Shown here: positions 16,524-23,888 of the stretch, in pieces
Layout: each line of letters starts with the position of its first letter
How positions within the stretch are numbered: the first letter of the stretch is position 1
NCBI GenBank assembly: GCA_910587105.1
Contig: CAJUMB010000014.1
Coordinates: 1 to 59,754 of the forward strand
Length of the DNA: 59,754 bases
Direction of reading: 5' to 3'
Origin: an uncultured Lachnospiraceae bacterium
Lineage (GTDB): Bacteria; Bacillota; Clostridia; Lachnospirales; Lachnospiraceae
Program-made: the position numbers and the translations under genes
The notes under the pieces: model-generated
Seen by the model: only the letters and a program-made list of their open reading frames with translations
What the model was told of the DNA's origin: nothing
Database searches by the model: none

Positions 16524-16883
16524 TTATCTTTCAAATTGCAGATACATGACAATATGGCTGTTAAACATATAGTCGCCCTCTCTGTGTATCATAATCGCCC
16601 CTGTGCTTGGGGTGTCTCCTAATGGACTTTCATAGCATCCATATTCATACCCATAAAACATATCATCTTCGTCTGCCATACTGCCAAAATCATCTTCCAG
16701 AAATCTGGAAAGTGCTGTGCAAAAGTAGCTTCCTAATTTTTCTCCATATTCCTCTATTAGTATTTTAATCCCTTGACTTATCAAAAATGGTTCTATTCCA
16801 TGTTTACTCAACATAAGATCAAAACACGTTACTTCAAATCCCTTTTCTAAAATCTCATCTGTTATTTCTTCGTATGTTTTCAT
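16524..16883 (-). CDS. Unknown 119-aa acidic protein
   Basis: Helical N-terminal half (YEEITDEILEKGFEVTCFDL, ISQGIKILIEEYGEKLG) and an acidic middle (RFLEDDFGSMADEDDMFYGY), ending in a beta-like IMIHREGDYMFNSHIVMYLQ. No family recognised; no signal peptide. AAAGGAG precedes the ATG at 16883. It lies 90 bp after the acidic gene at 16974, with which it may form an operon. Highly acidic small proteins on mobile DNA are often anti-defence DNA mimics, but this is only a possibility. Confidence 0.7.
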   Translation of the reverse strand: MKTYEEITDEILEKGFEVTCFDLMLSKHGIEPFLISQGIKILIEEYGEKLGSYFCTALSRFLEDDFGSMADEDDMFYGYEYGCYESPLGDTPSTGAIMIHREGDYMFNSHIVMYLQFER

Positions 16884-16973
16884 TGTAAATTTCTCCTTTC
16901 ATTTATTTCCCCGTCATGCCGCTAGGTCAGCAATCCTACATTTTTCAAAATAGCTTATTTTTTATAAATCCAG

Positions 16974-17477
16974 TTATCTTTTGTTCCAGATATCATCTAT
17001 TTCCTGTAAAGCAAAATCTCCAGAACCAATGGAAAACAATTCTTTGCCCTTTTCATCTAATACAGTAAATTCCCAACAAAAAATACCTTCATATTGCAAT
17101 TCACAAAAATCTTCCTCCTCGAAATCTTCTAATATAGATGGTTCATCAATAAAAGGGGATTCGTCTGTCCTAACGCTATATCCTGTAAAATGGCTTCCAT
17201 TTTTGCTGGCGTAAAAATCATTTTCATCCCACGAACAGAATCCAAAGAAAACTGCCCCTTCTATGTGTGCGCTTAATTCATCGCACATTCCACGATTGTC
17301 ACCTGAATCCATATCAAAATAAACTAATCCATCATTTTCTGTACCATTAAAGAAATATTCTTCATAATCTTCATATTCCTTTGCTGCATTAATCATCTGC
17401 TCTGCTGTTGCTCCATAAACCCATATATGGGAATGTGCAGAATCCCATTCATCCTTCGCTTTAAAAAAGTTTTTCAT
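16974..17477 (-). CDS. Unknown 167-aa acidic protein, first cargo gene next to attR
   Basis: Very acidic and aromatic (AAKEYEDYEEYFFNGTEND, VYFDMDSGDNRGMCDELS, EPSILEDFEEEDFCELQ, FTVLDEKGKELFSIGSGD). No recognised family, signal peptide or membrane helix. GAAAGGAG precedes the ATG at 17477. It lies within 190 bp of the rlmD stop, the first gene inside the element on this side. The charge profile would fit a DNA-mimic or Ca-binding protein; neither is demonstrated. Confidence 0.7.
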   Translation of the reverse strand: MKNFFKAKDEWDSAHSHIWVYGATAEQMINAAKEYEDYEEYFFNGTENDGLVYFDMDSGDNRGMCDELSAHIEGAVFFGFCSWDENDFYASKNGSHFTGYSVRTDESPFIDEPSILEDFEEEDFCELQYEGIFCWEFTVLDEKGKELFSIGSGDFALQEIDDIWNKR

Positions 17478-17601
17478 CTGTTATATTTCTCCTTTCTTTT
17501 TTGCCTGCTTCCCTTTCATCCACTTACCAGAAATTTCTGATTTCCAATGCATTTCCCTATCCCAACAGGCAGTTTGTATATTTTGCATTGGATTAGGCAA
17601 T

Positions 17602-17647
17602 AAAAAAGCAGATATGCCAGAAATCCTAAGATAACTAACATATCTGC
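17602..17647 (-). terminator. Terminator of rlmD, supplied by the element
   Basis: Minus strand: GCAGATATG (17639-17647) pairs with CATATCTGC (17608-17616), 22-nt loop, followed by TTTTTT (17602-17607). It lies inside the element, so rlmD transcription now ends in element DNA. Confidence 0.65.
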
Positions 17648-17664
17648 TCTTTATCGCAGTATCA

Positions 17665-19059
17665 TTATAAGTCCATTTTCACCTGTATTCTCGGTGATTC
17701 GTTTTTACGGGATAAAAGTGTAACCGTCTCCACATGATAAGTCTGCCCAAACTGATCCACGCAAACACACTTCTCCACCTGATACCCCCATTCCTGAAAC
17801 ACCGCCAGGTCCCTCACCAGACTCACAGGCTTACAGGATATATAGATCACTCTCTCCACCCCATAATCCAAAATCTTCGGCAATGCTTTCGGATGTATTC
17901 CATCTCTGGGCGGGTCTAAGACGATACAGTCAGGTTTTTCCCCGATTTCGTCTAGCACTTTCAGTACATCTCCGGCAATAAACCGGCAGTTCTGGAAGCC
18001 ATTCAGAGCGGCATTTTCCCTGGCGGCTTCCACCGCTTCTTCCACAATCTCCACACCAATCACCTTTCCTGCCACCTGAGCGATCACCTGGCTGATTGTA
18101 CCTGTGCCGCTGTACAGGTCAAATACGGTCATACCGGAAGCGTCCCCAAGGTATTCCCTCACCACTTTATAGAGCACCTCAGCCGCTTTTGTGTTAGGCT
18201 GAAAGAATGAAAACGGCGTAATTTTGAACCGGAGGCCCAGCAGCTGCTCAAAAAAGTATTCCTGCCCATATAGGACCTCATGTCTGTCACACATCACCAC
18301 GTCAGAAATAGAATCATTATATATATGAAGAATTCCCACGATTTTCCCCTCCAGCGGAAGAGCCAGCAACTGATCTGCCCAGCCCGTCAAGTCGTATGAT
18401 TCCTGAGAGGTTGTTACCAGATTCACCAGTATTTCGCCTGTGGCACTGCCCCGCCGCAGAAGCAGATGCCTCAGATAACCCTTCTGCTGCATTTTATGGT
18501 AATACCCTATGTGATTTTCTGTGAAATACTGAAGTGTACAGTTCAAAATATCCGTCATATCCTTGTGGACCAGCCGGCAGTCTCCCGCCGTGAGAACATC
18601 ATGCCAGCTGCCTTTCCGGTGGAGTCCAAGGGTCATAGGCCCATCCTTCTTTTCGTCGCCAAATGAAAATTCCATTTTGTTCCTGTAGCCGAATTCCTGT
18701 GGACTTCTAAGAATTCCCTGAAATTCGTAATCACCTTTTACCACAGAATCCAGCATCTCCTTTACCTGGGCTTCTTTCATCTGCAGCTGGGCTTCATAGG
18801 ACATAGTCTGATAGGTACAGCCGCCGCAGGCGGGGAAAATACTGCATACCGGCGGTCTGGTTTCCAGCGCAGACGGTTTCAAAACTTCCACCAGCTGGCC
18901 TTCTGCACGCCCTTTCCTCTTCTTTTTCACATAAAATCGTACCACCTGGCCTGGTATGACATTTTTCACAAATACGCTGCTGTCTTCTATTTTAATGACG
19001 CCTTTATTGGGAAATTGTACCTTTTCCACCTGGCCTTCATATATTTCACCTTTTTTCAT
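17665..19059 (-). CDS. rlmD: 23S rRNA (uracil-C5)-methyltransferase RlmD/RumA
   Basis: 464 aa from ATG 19059 (GGGAGG 6 bases upstream; ATG at 19065 is too close to that site). An N-terminal TRAM domain (about 3-60) is followed by the iron-sulfur cysteines (PVCSIFPACGGC). The SAM-binding motif VFDLYSGTGTISQ and VLDPPRDGIHP come next. The catalytic Cys sits in YISCKPVSL, where family members more often have SCNP. It methylates a conserved uridine of 23S rRNA. The end reads HVETVTLLSRKNES..., whose first residues match the recombinase at the far end of the element, so the last 18 or so codons were probably swapped on integration. A MITE lies just 23 bp upstream of its start. Confidence 0.93.
   Translation of the reverse strand: MKKGEIYEGQVEKVQFPNKGVIKIEDSSVFVKNVIPGQVVRFYVKKKRKGRAEGQLVEVLKPSALETRPPVCSIFPACGGCTYQTMSYEAQLQMKEAQVKEMLDSVVKGDYEFQGILRSPQEFGYRNKMEFSFGDEKKDGPMTLGLHRKGSWHDVLTAGDCRLVHKDMTDILNCTLQYFTENHIGYYHKMQQKGYLRHLLLRRGSATGEILVNLVTTSQESYDLTGWADQLLALPLEGKIVGILHIYNDSISDVVMCDRHEVLYGQEYFFEQLLGLRFKITPFSFFQPNTKAAEVLYKVVREYLGDASGMTVFDLYSGTGTISQVIAQVAGKVIGVEIVEEAVEAARENAALNGFQNCRFIAGDVLKVLDEIGEKPDCIVLDPPRDGIHPKALPKILDYGVERVIYISCKPVSLVRDLAVFQEWGYQVEKCVCVDQFGQTYHVETVTLLSRKNESPRIQVKMDL
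17722..17736 (-). other. Putative attR core
   Basis: AACCGTCTCCACATG on the plus strand, encoding HVETV near the end of rlmD. It is paired with 47-61; the single mismatch (17731 against 56) means strand exchange would fall to one side of that base. Confidence 0.6.
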
Positions 19060-19082
19060 AAACATCCTCCCGAAAGATCCTA

Positions 19083-19242
19083 GAGCATGTCTTAAAAATC
19101 ATTCCTGCCATCTGCACGCCCCACTTTGCGTGATATTTGTGCCAAATTCAGGTTACATAGCCCGCTATGCGCCCTTCATCTGACACAAATCTCCCACCAA
19201 GTGTGACGCACATCTGACAAAAAGCATTTTTACGACACGCTC
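19083..19242. mobile_element. 160-bp MITE, copy 1
   Basis: Terminal inverted repeats GAGCATGTCTTAAAAA and TTTTTACGACACGCTC, flanked by TA on both sides (19081-19082, 19243-19244). The interior is clearly homologous, in reverse orientation, to the 160-bp element at 32524-32683. TA duplication suggests mobilization by an IS630/mariner-type transposase, none of which is in this window. It lies between rlmD and the gene at 19320. Confidence 0.85.
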
Positions 19243-19261
19243 TAAACTTTTTTCAAAACAC

Positions 19262-19294
19262 GGCAAACAGGCAGAGCTGTCATCACTCTGCCTG
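19262..19294 (-). terminator. Terminator after 72-aa membrane protein gene
   Basis: CAGGCAGAG (19268-19276) with CTCTGCCTG (19286-19294), 9-bp perfect stem and 9-nt loop, followed on the minus strand by TTTGCCGTGTTTT. Confidence 0.65.
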
Positions 19295-19319
19295 GTCCGC
19301 CTCTCCCATATCCTGTATT

Positions 19320-19538
19320 CTATTCTTCTTCGTCCTCGAAGTAATCGTCGAAATCATCGCCAAAGTCTTCTTCGAAATCTTCCAGATAATCCGGTGTAAA
19401 GAACCGGTATACGCCGTAGGCAATGCCTGCTACTGCCGCTGCCGCCCCAATAATCGCCAGAATCCAGAGAATCGCACATTTGGTTCTTTCGTCTTCTCTC
19501 TTTTTCAGAACGGTTACTAAGTCATCAATCTTATTCAT
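19320..19538 (-). CDS. Small single-span membrane protein with acidic tail
   Basis: 72 aa from ATG 19538, chosen because a GAGAGGAAGG site precedes it; the longer frame from 19634 has none. One membrane helix (CAILWILAIIGAAAAVAGIAYGV, in part) about residues 18-40, then an extremely acidic C-terminal tail (LEDFEEDFGDD, DYFEDEEE). The N terminus (KIDDLVTVLKKREDERTK) is charged and cytoplasmic-like. Such small proteins are common in Lachnospiraceae genomes; function unknown. It lies 127 bp downstream of pcrA, possibly on the same transcript. Confidence 0.75.
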   Translation of the reverse strand: MNKIDDLVTVLKKREDERTKCAILWILAIIGAAAAVAGIAYGVYRFFTPDYLEDFEEDFGDDFDDYFEDEEE

Positions 19539-19665
19539 GTTCACGACCTTCCTCTCTCCTTTTTTGTTCCAGTTGCGGAACTTGACTATTAGCTGATAGA
19601 ACATATTATACCACCTTGCATAAGATTTTACCACGTTTTTCTTTATAAATTTTCAGCATATATTC

Positions 19666-21879
19666 TCAGACTCGCTCCAGTTTTGCAAAACTGGCAAACA
19701 TTTTTTTCACACCTGCCCGCTCAAATTCCACCGTCACTTCATAATCCCTGCCTCCATTCACAATGGATGTAACCGTTCCCACGCCGAATTTCTTATGGCG
19801 CACGGTATCTCCCTCTTTATAATCCAATGTTCCACTGGTTTCACCCCGAAACTGCCTGGGCTGCTGAAATGCCGCTGCCTTGAAGTCACGTTTTACCTGG
19901 CTGTACGCATCCTTTCCCCTCTGAGCCGCCTGGGCTGTCCGTACTTCCGTCTTCCCTGTATCAAGCAGTTCCTGCGGTATCTCCCTGACAAAACGGGATA
20001 GTTTATTATATTGCGTTTGTCCCCGAATCATTCTCTGTCTGGCACTGGTCAGCGTAAGATTTTCCATGGCTCTGGTGATGCCCACATAGCACAGCCGCCG
20101 TTCTTCCTCCATATCATCAGGGTCGTCGGAGACAATGGTCATGTAACTGGGAAATATTCCATCCTCCATGCCTGCCAGATAAACATGGGGAAATTCCAGT
20201 CCTTTTGCACTGTGAAGGGTCATCAGCAGCACCCTGTCCTGGTCACTTTCCACAGTGTCAATATCCGCCACAAGGGCCACCTGCTCCAGAAATTCTCCCA
20301 GACTGGGATGCCTTGCATCTTCATCGTAAGACGCTGCTTTGGAAATCAATTCATCGATATTTTCAATCCGCCCTTTTGCCTCGTCGGTCCCCTCAGCCTC
20401 CAGCTCTTCTACATATCCGGTCTGCTCAATGATAGTTTCCAGAAGCTGGGTAACAGACAGATATTCCAACTGGCTGCGAAGGGTCTGTATAAAGGTGACA
20501 AACGGCTCTACTTTCGCCGCCGCCCTGCCCAGGGACGGGATTTCCCCTGCGATTTTAAGGGCCTCGTAAAAACTCATATCCTGCTCTGCCGCATAATTTT
20601 GTATCTTGGCAATGGTAGCTGCCCCGATTCCCCGTTTGGGCACATTGATAATCCGGCTGACAGCCAGGTCATCCTGGGCATTATCCACAGTCTTTAAATA
20701 GGAAAGTAAATCTTTGATTTCCCTGCGGGCATAGAAATTCACTCCCCCCACCAGTTTATACGGGATATTCCCCATCAGCAGTTTTTCCTCAAAAAGGCGG
20801 GACTGGGCGTTGGTCCTGTACAGGATGGCGCAGTCACTGTACCGGCAGACACCGTCTTTCGCTTTCTTGTAAATATCGTCAGCTATGTACTCTGCCTCCT
20901 CATATCCTGTGGAGAACTGCCGGAAATTCACAGGGTCCCCCTTCACATTTTCTGTCCAGAGAGTTTTGCTCTTTCTTCCTTTATTATTGCGTATCACCTG
21001 ATTGGCTGCGTCTAAAATATTCTGTGTGGAACGGTAATTCTGTTCCAGACGAATCACTGCCGCATCTGGGAAAACCTCCTCAAAGCCCAGAATATTTTTG
21101 ATGTTGGCCCCACGGAATTTATAAATGGACTGATCGTCATCTCCCACCACACACAGGTTCCGGTATTTCTGCGCCAGCAGGGCAATGAGACGGAACTGGA
21201 CAGTATTGGTATCCTGATACTCATCCACCATCAGATACTGGAACCTGTCCTGATAAGACTCCAGCACATCCGGGCAGGATATAAACAATTCCACAGTTTT
21301 CACAATCAAATCGTCGAAATCCAACGCATTATTTTTCTTCAGCTGAGCCTGATACTCTTTGTACACCTGGGCAATTTTTCTCTTATTAACATCCCCCAGA
21401 TTCCTCTCCTCATACTCATCCGGCCCAATCATTTCATCTTTCGCAGAGGAAATATTTGCCATCAAAGCCCTCTCTTTGTAAATTTTCGTATCTACATTCA
21501 ATCTTTTGCAGATATCTTTAATCAGGGACTTCTGATCGTCTGCATCGTAAATGGTAAAACTATTCCCATATCCCAGACGGTCAATATAACGGCGCAGAAT
21601 TCTCACACAGGTGGAGTGAAAGGTGCTCACCCACACACTGTCCGCGCCGAACCCCACAATCTGGTCCACCCGCTCCCGCATTTCCCCAGCCGCCTTATTG
21701 GTAAATGTTATTGCCAGAATATTCCAGGGATTCACCTGCATCTCTTTTATCAGATAAGAAATCCTGTGGGTCAGCACACGGGTTTTTCCCGAACCCGCCC
21801 CCGCCAGAATCAAAACAGGGCCTTCTGTCTGCAGAACGGCCTCCATCTGCTTCTCATTTAAACCACTACTGAAATCCAT
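19666..21879 (-). CDS. pcrA: UvrD-family DNA helicase PcrA
   Basis: 737 aa from ATG 21879 (AGGAGA 6 bases upstream). SF1A motifs are in order: Q motif LNEKQMEAV, Walker A ILAGAGSGKT, motif Ia TFTNKAAGEM, Walker B LMVDEYQDTN, motif III GDDDQSIYKFRGA, motif IV LEQNYRST, motif V TLHSAKGLEFPHV, motif VI EERRLCYVGITRA. The C-terminal SH3-like segment (GDTVRHKKFGVGTV) matches PcrA. It unwinds DNA 3'-5' in repair and plasmid or element replication. A hairpin on the minus strand near 21922-21950 (CCCGCTT/AAGCGGG) precedes the start and could attenuate the transcript. Confidence 0.96.
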   Translation of the reverse strand: MDFSSGLNEKQMEAVLQTEGPVLILAGAGSGKTRVLTHRISYLIKEMQVNPWNILAITFTNKAAGEMRERVDQIVGFGADSVWVSTFHSTCVRILRRYIDRLGYGNSFTIYDADDQKSLIKDICKRLNVDTKIYKERALMANISSAKDEMIGPDEYEERNLGDVNKRKIAQVYKEYQAQLKKNNALDFDDLIVKTVELFISCPDVLESYQDRFQYLMVDEYQDTNTVQFRLIALLAQKYRNLCVVGDDDQSIYKFRGANIKNILGFEEVFPDAAVIRLEQNYRSTQNILDAANQVIRNNKGRKSKTLWTENVKGDPVNFRQFSTGYEEAEYIADDIYKKAKDGVCRYSDCAILYRTNAQSRLFEEKLLMGNIPYKLVGGVNFYARREIKDLLSYLKTVDNAQDDLAVSRIINVPKRGIGAATIAKIQNYAAEQDMSFYEALKIAGEIPSLGRAAAKVEPFVTFIQTLRSQLEYLSVTQLLETIIEQTGYVEELEAEGTDEAKGRIENIDELISKAASYDEDARHPSLGEFLEQVALVADIDTVESDQDRVLLMTLHSAKGLEFPHVYLAGMEDGIFPSYMTIVSDDPDDMEEERRLCYVGITRAMENLTLTSARQRMIRGQTQYNKLSRFVREIPQELLDTGKTEVRTAQAAQRGKDAYSQVKRDFKAAAFQQPRQFRGETSGTLDYKEGDTVRHKKFGVGTVTSIVNGGRDYEVTVEFERAGVKKMFASFAKLERV

Positions 21880-22044
21880 ATATCTTCTCCTGTCTTTTAT
21901 CACGCTCTACACAGATAAAAGCACCCGCTTCAGCAAGCGGGCACCCTGTATTTATAGTTAGTATATCATTTTACATCACCTATAGCAAGGGGCTGGCGCG
22001 TGTTTGGTCAGACGGCGGTAATTTTTCCTTTTTTTCAAAAAAAC

Positions 22045-22073
22045 TTGCCATACAGTTTTAAAAACCATATAAT
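22045..22073 (+). promoter_or_regulatory. Promoter of DUF1836 gene with structured leader
   Basis: TTGCCA (22045-22050), 17 bp, TATAAT (22068-22073). The leader of about 165 nt contains a GCCGC/GCGGC-closed hairpin. From the -10 onward it shares GATTA and CAAGGGAAATG with the promoter at 36896-36924. Confidence 0.75.
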
Positions 22074-22247
22074 ATGATTAGCCGCCAAGGGAAATGGGAT
22101 GTTTTGACGTGCCAAACATATCATATTTTGCAGCGGCAATTAGTCATAGAATAATAAAATTCGGGTGTACCCGGCGGAAGACCAGATAAAAAAGTGAGTC
22201 CAGACGACGCTTCAGGGACACTCACATATAGAAATAAGGTGATTCAA

Positions 22248-22883
22248 ATGAAGATAGACAGCAAAGATATGATAAACAGCATTTTAAAAAGCGTATCCAA
22301 AATTGATTATATCAAGCCGGAGGATCTGCCCAACATCCAGCTTTACATGGACCAGGTGACCACTTTTATGGATGAGCAGATGGAATCCAGCAAACGTTAC
22401 CCTGAGGACAAGGTTCTGACCAAGACCATGATCAACAATTATGCGAAAAACCATTTGCTGCCGCCTCCTGATAAGAAAAAATACAGCAAAGAGCATTTGC
22501 TGCTGCTGATTTTTATCTACTATTTTAAAAATATCCTGACCATCAATGATATCCAGTCCCTGTTAAATCCTCTGACAGAAAAATATTTTCAAAATAAGGA
22601 TGGCTGGAATCTTACCGATATCTATACAGAAGTATTCAGCATGGAAAAAGGGCAGATCGAACATCTGAAAAAAGATCTGATCAAAAATTATAAAACCGCC
22701 GGAGAGACTTTTCAGCAGGCTCCCAAAAAAGACCAGGAACATCTGCAGCTTTTTTCTTTCCTGTGTCTGCTCAGCTTTGATGTGTATGTGAAGAAAATGA
22801 TTCTGGAAAAAATTTTGGATGATATGAATGGAAAGAACTCTTCGGAGAGTGATGATCATATTAAAGCAAAAAAAGATAAATAG
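22248..22883 (+). CDS. DUF1836 protein
   Basis: 211 aa from ATG 22248 with AAGGTGA 5 bases upstream; an earlier in-frame GTG (22194) lies in the leader. DUF1836 features are visible: DLPNIQLYMDQVTTFMDEQM, VLTKTMINNYAKNHLLPPP, KKYSKEHLLLLIFIYYFKN. This fold is related to MerR-type helix-turn-helix proteins, so a regulatory role is plausible but unproven. The C-terminal residues are Lys/Asp-rich. A convergent terminator separates it from yhaM. Confidence 0.85.
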   Translation: MKIDSKDMINSILKSVSKIDYIKPEDLPNIQLYMDQVTTFMDEQMESSKRYPEDKVLTKTMINNYAKNHLLPPPDKKKYSKEHLLLLIFIYYFKNILTINDIQSLLNPLTEKYFQNKDGWNLTDIYTEVFSMEKGQIEHLKKDLIKNYKTAGETFQQAPKKDQEHLQLFSFLCLLSFDVYVKKMILEKILDDMNGKNSSESDDHIKAKKDK

Positions 22884-22898
22884 ACAAACTGTTTATAA

Positions 22899-22928
22899 AA
22901 GGCGGTGTACTCTAAAGTACTCCGCCTT
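22899..22928 (-). terminator. Terminator shared by yhaM and DUF1836 gene
   Basis: AAGGCGGTGTACT (22899-22911) pairs with AGTACTCCGCCTT (22916-22928) at 12 of 13 positions. On the minus strand it begins at the yhaM stop and is followed by TTTTAT. Confidence 0.75.
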
Positions 22929-23875
22929 CAAACATCTCCCGTCCTTCTTAAATTAGACTCAAAGAACCGATTATATCCCAGCCATTCTTTTTTCGCCCCT
23001 GCTGCCCCGAATACTTCTTTCAATGTCTCCATGCGGGCGTCTGTGTTATCCGCCAGATTCAGCGCCACAGCTTCTGCCAGAGCCGGTTTTTTCGGTGAAC
23101 CGTATTCCATTTCCCCGTGGTGGGATAAGATACAGTGCTTCAATTCACTGCTGAGGATTTCCGGAAAGTCCGGTATCTCCCGAATGATATCATAGACCAT
23201 CTCTGTCCCGATGACAATATGCCCCAGCAGCTGCCCATCGTCTGTGTAATCATTCAATGGAAATGAGGACAGTTCCCTGGTTTTTCCGATATCATGGCAC
23301 AGAGCCGCCGTAATCAGCAGATCCCGGTTCAGGATGGGATAAGCTCCTGCGTAAAAGTCACACAGCCTGGCCACACCCAGCGTGTGCTCCAGCAGCCCGC
23401 CGATGAATCCATGATGAACGGTTTTTGCCGCCGAATGTTTCTGAAATACTTCCATAAATGCTTTATCATCAATAAACAGACGTTTCAAAAGCTGGGACAG
23501 ATATGGGTTTTTCACCGAATGCACATATTCCTGCAGCTTATGAATCATTTCATCTACACTGTTTCCGCTCACCGGAAGATAGTCTGCAGCCTGGTACTCT
23601 CCTTCTTTCGCCCTGCGCACCCGTTTCACGCTGATCTGCAAAGACCCGGCAAAGCTGGTCACATCTCCCACAACATCAATATAATCCAGTACCTCAAACT
23701 CATTGATACCCTGGGAATTGGGGTCCCAGATTTTGGCGTCAATGGTGCCTGTCTTATCCTGAAGGATCAGATTCTCATAAGGTTTCCCATTCTTTGTCAC
23801 AGCCGACTGCTTCTGTTTGCACAGATAAATCTCCCCGACCCGCTCACCTTCCCTCAACTCGTTAATAAATTTCAT
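22928..23875 (-). CDS. yhaM: 3'-5' exoribonuclease YhaM family
   Basis: 315 aa from ATG 23875, with AGAGG 8 bases upstream; the earlier ATG at 23899 overlaps the htrA-like gene and has no site. An OB-fold comes first (ENLILQDKTGTIDAKIWDPN, DVVGDVTSFAGSLQISV). An HD domain follows (HHGFIGGLLEHTLGVARL, ALCHDIGK, HCILSHHG). This order is that of YhaM, a metal-dependent exonuclease that trims RNA and can degrade ssDNA. It directly follows the HtrA-like gene, probably in one transcript. Confidence 0.93.
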   Translation of the reverse strand: MKFINELREGERVGEIYLCKQKQSAVTKNGKPYENLILQDKTGTIDAKIWDPNSQGINEFEVLDYIDVVGDVTSFAGSLQISVKRVRRAKEGEYQAADYLPVSGNSVDEMIHKLQEYVHSVKNPYLSQLLKRLFIDDKAFMEVFQKHSAAKTVHHGFIGGLLEHTLGVARLCDFYAGAYPILNRDLLITAALCHDIGKTRELSSFPLNDYTDDGQLLGHIVIGTEMVYDIIREIPDFPEILSSELKHCILSHHGEMEYGSPKKPALAEAVALNLADNTDARMETLKEVFGAAGAKKEWLGYNRFFESNLRRTGDV

Positions 23876-23888
23876 CTCTCCATCCTCT

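Larger units (their letters stand above)
47..17736. mobile_element. Integrative element inserted in the 3' end of rlmD
   Basis: The core AACCGTCTC-N-ACATG occurs at 47-61 (in the recombinase 3' region) and 17722-17736 (in the rlmD 3' region), in the same orientation and differing at one base. Both encode HVETV in frame. Direct repeats at these places are what attL and attR would look like if attP lies in the recombinase 3' end and attB in rlmD. The interior is AT-rich and carries only accessory genes: two recombinases, XRE regulators, an ArdC-like protein, a sigma factor and unknown proteins. The exterior is housekeeping. No relaxase or conjugation gene is visible, so it would be an integrative, possibly mobilizable, element. 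The exact crossover base is unknown. Confidence 0.75.

Noticed and set aside
21922..21950. Riboswitch before pcrA
   Set aside because: Only a simple CCCGCTT/AAGCGGG stem; no conserved aptamer recognised.
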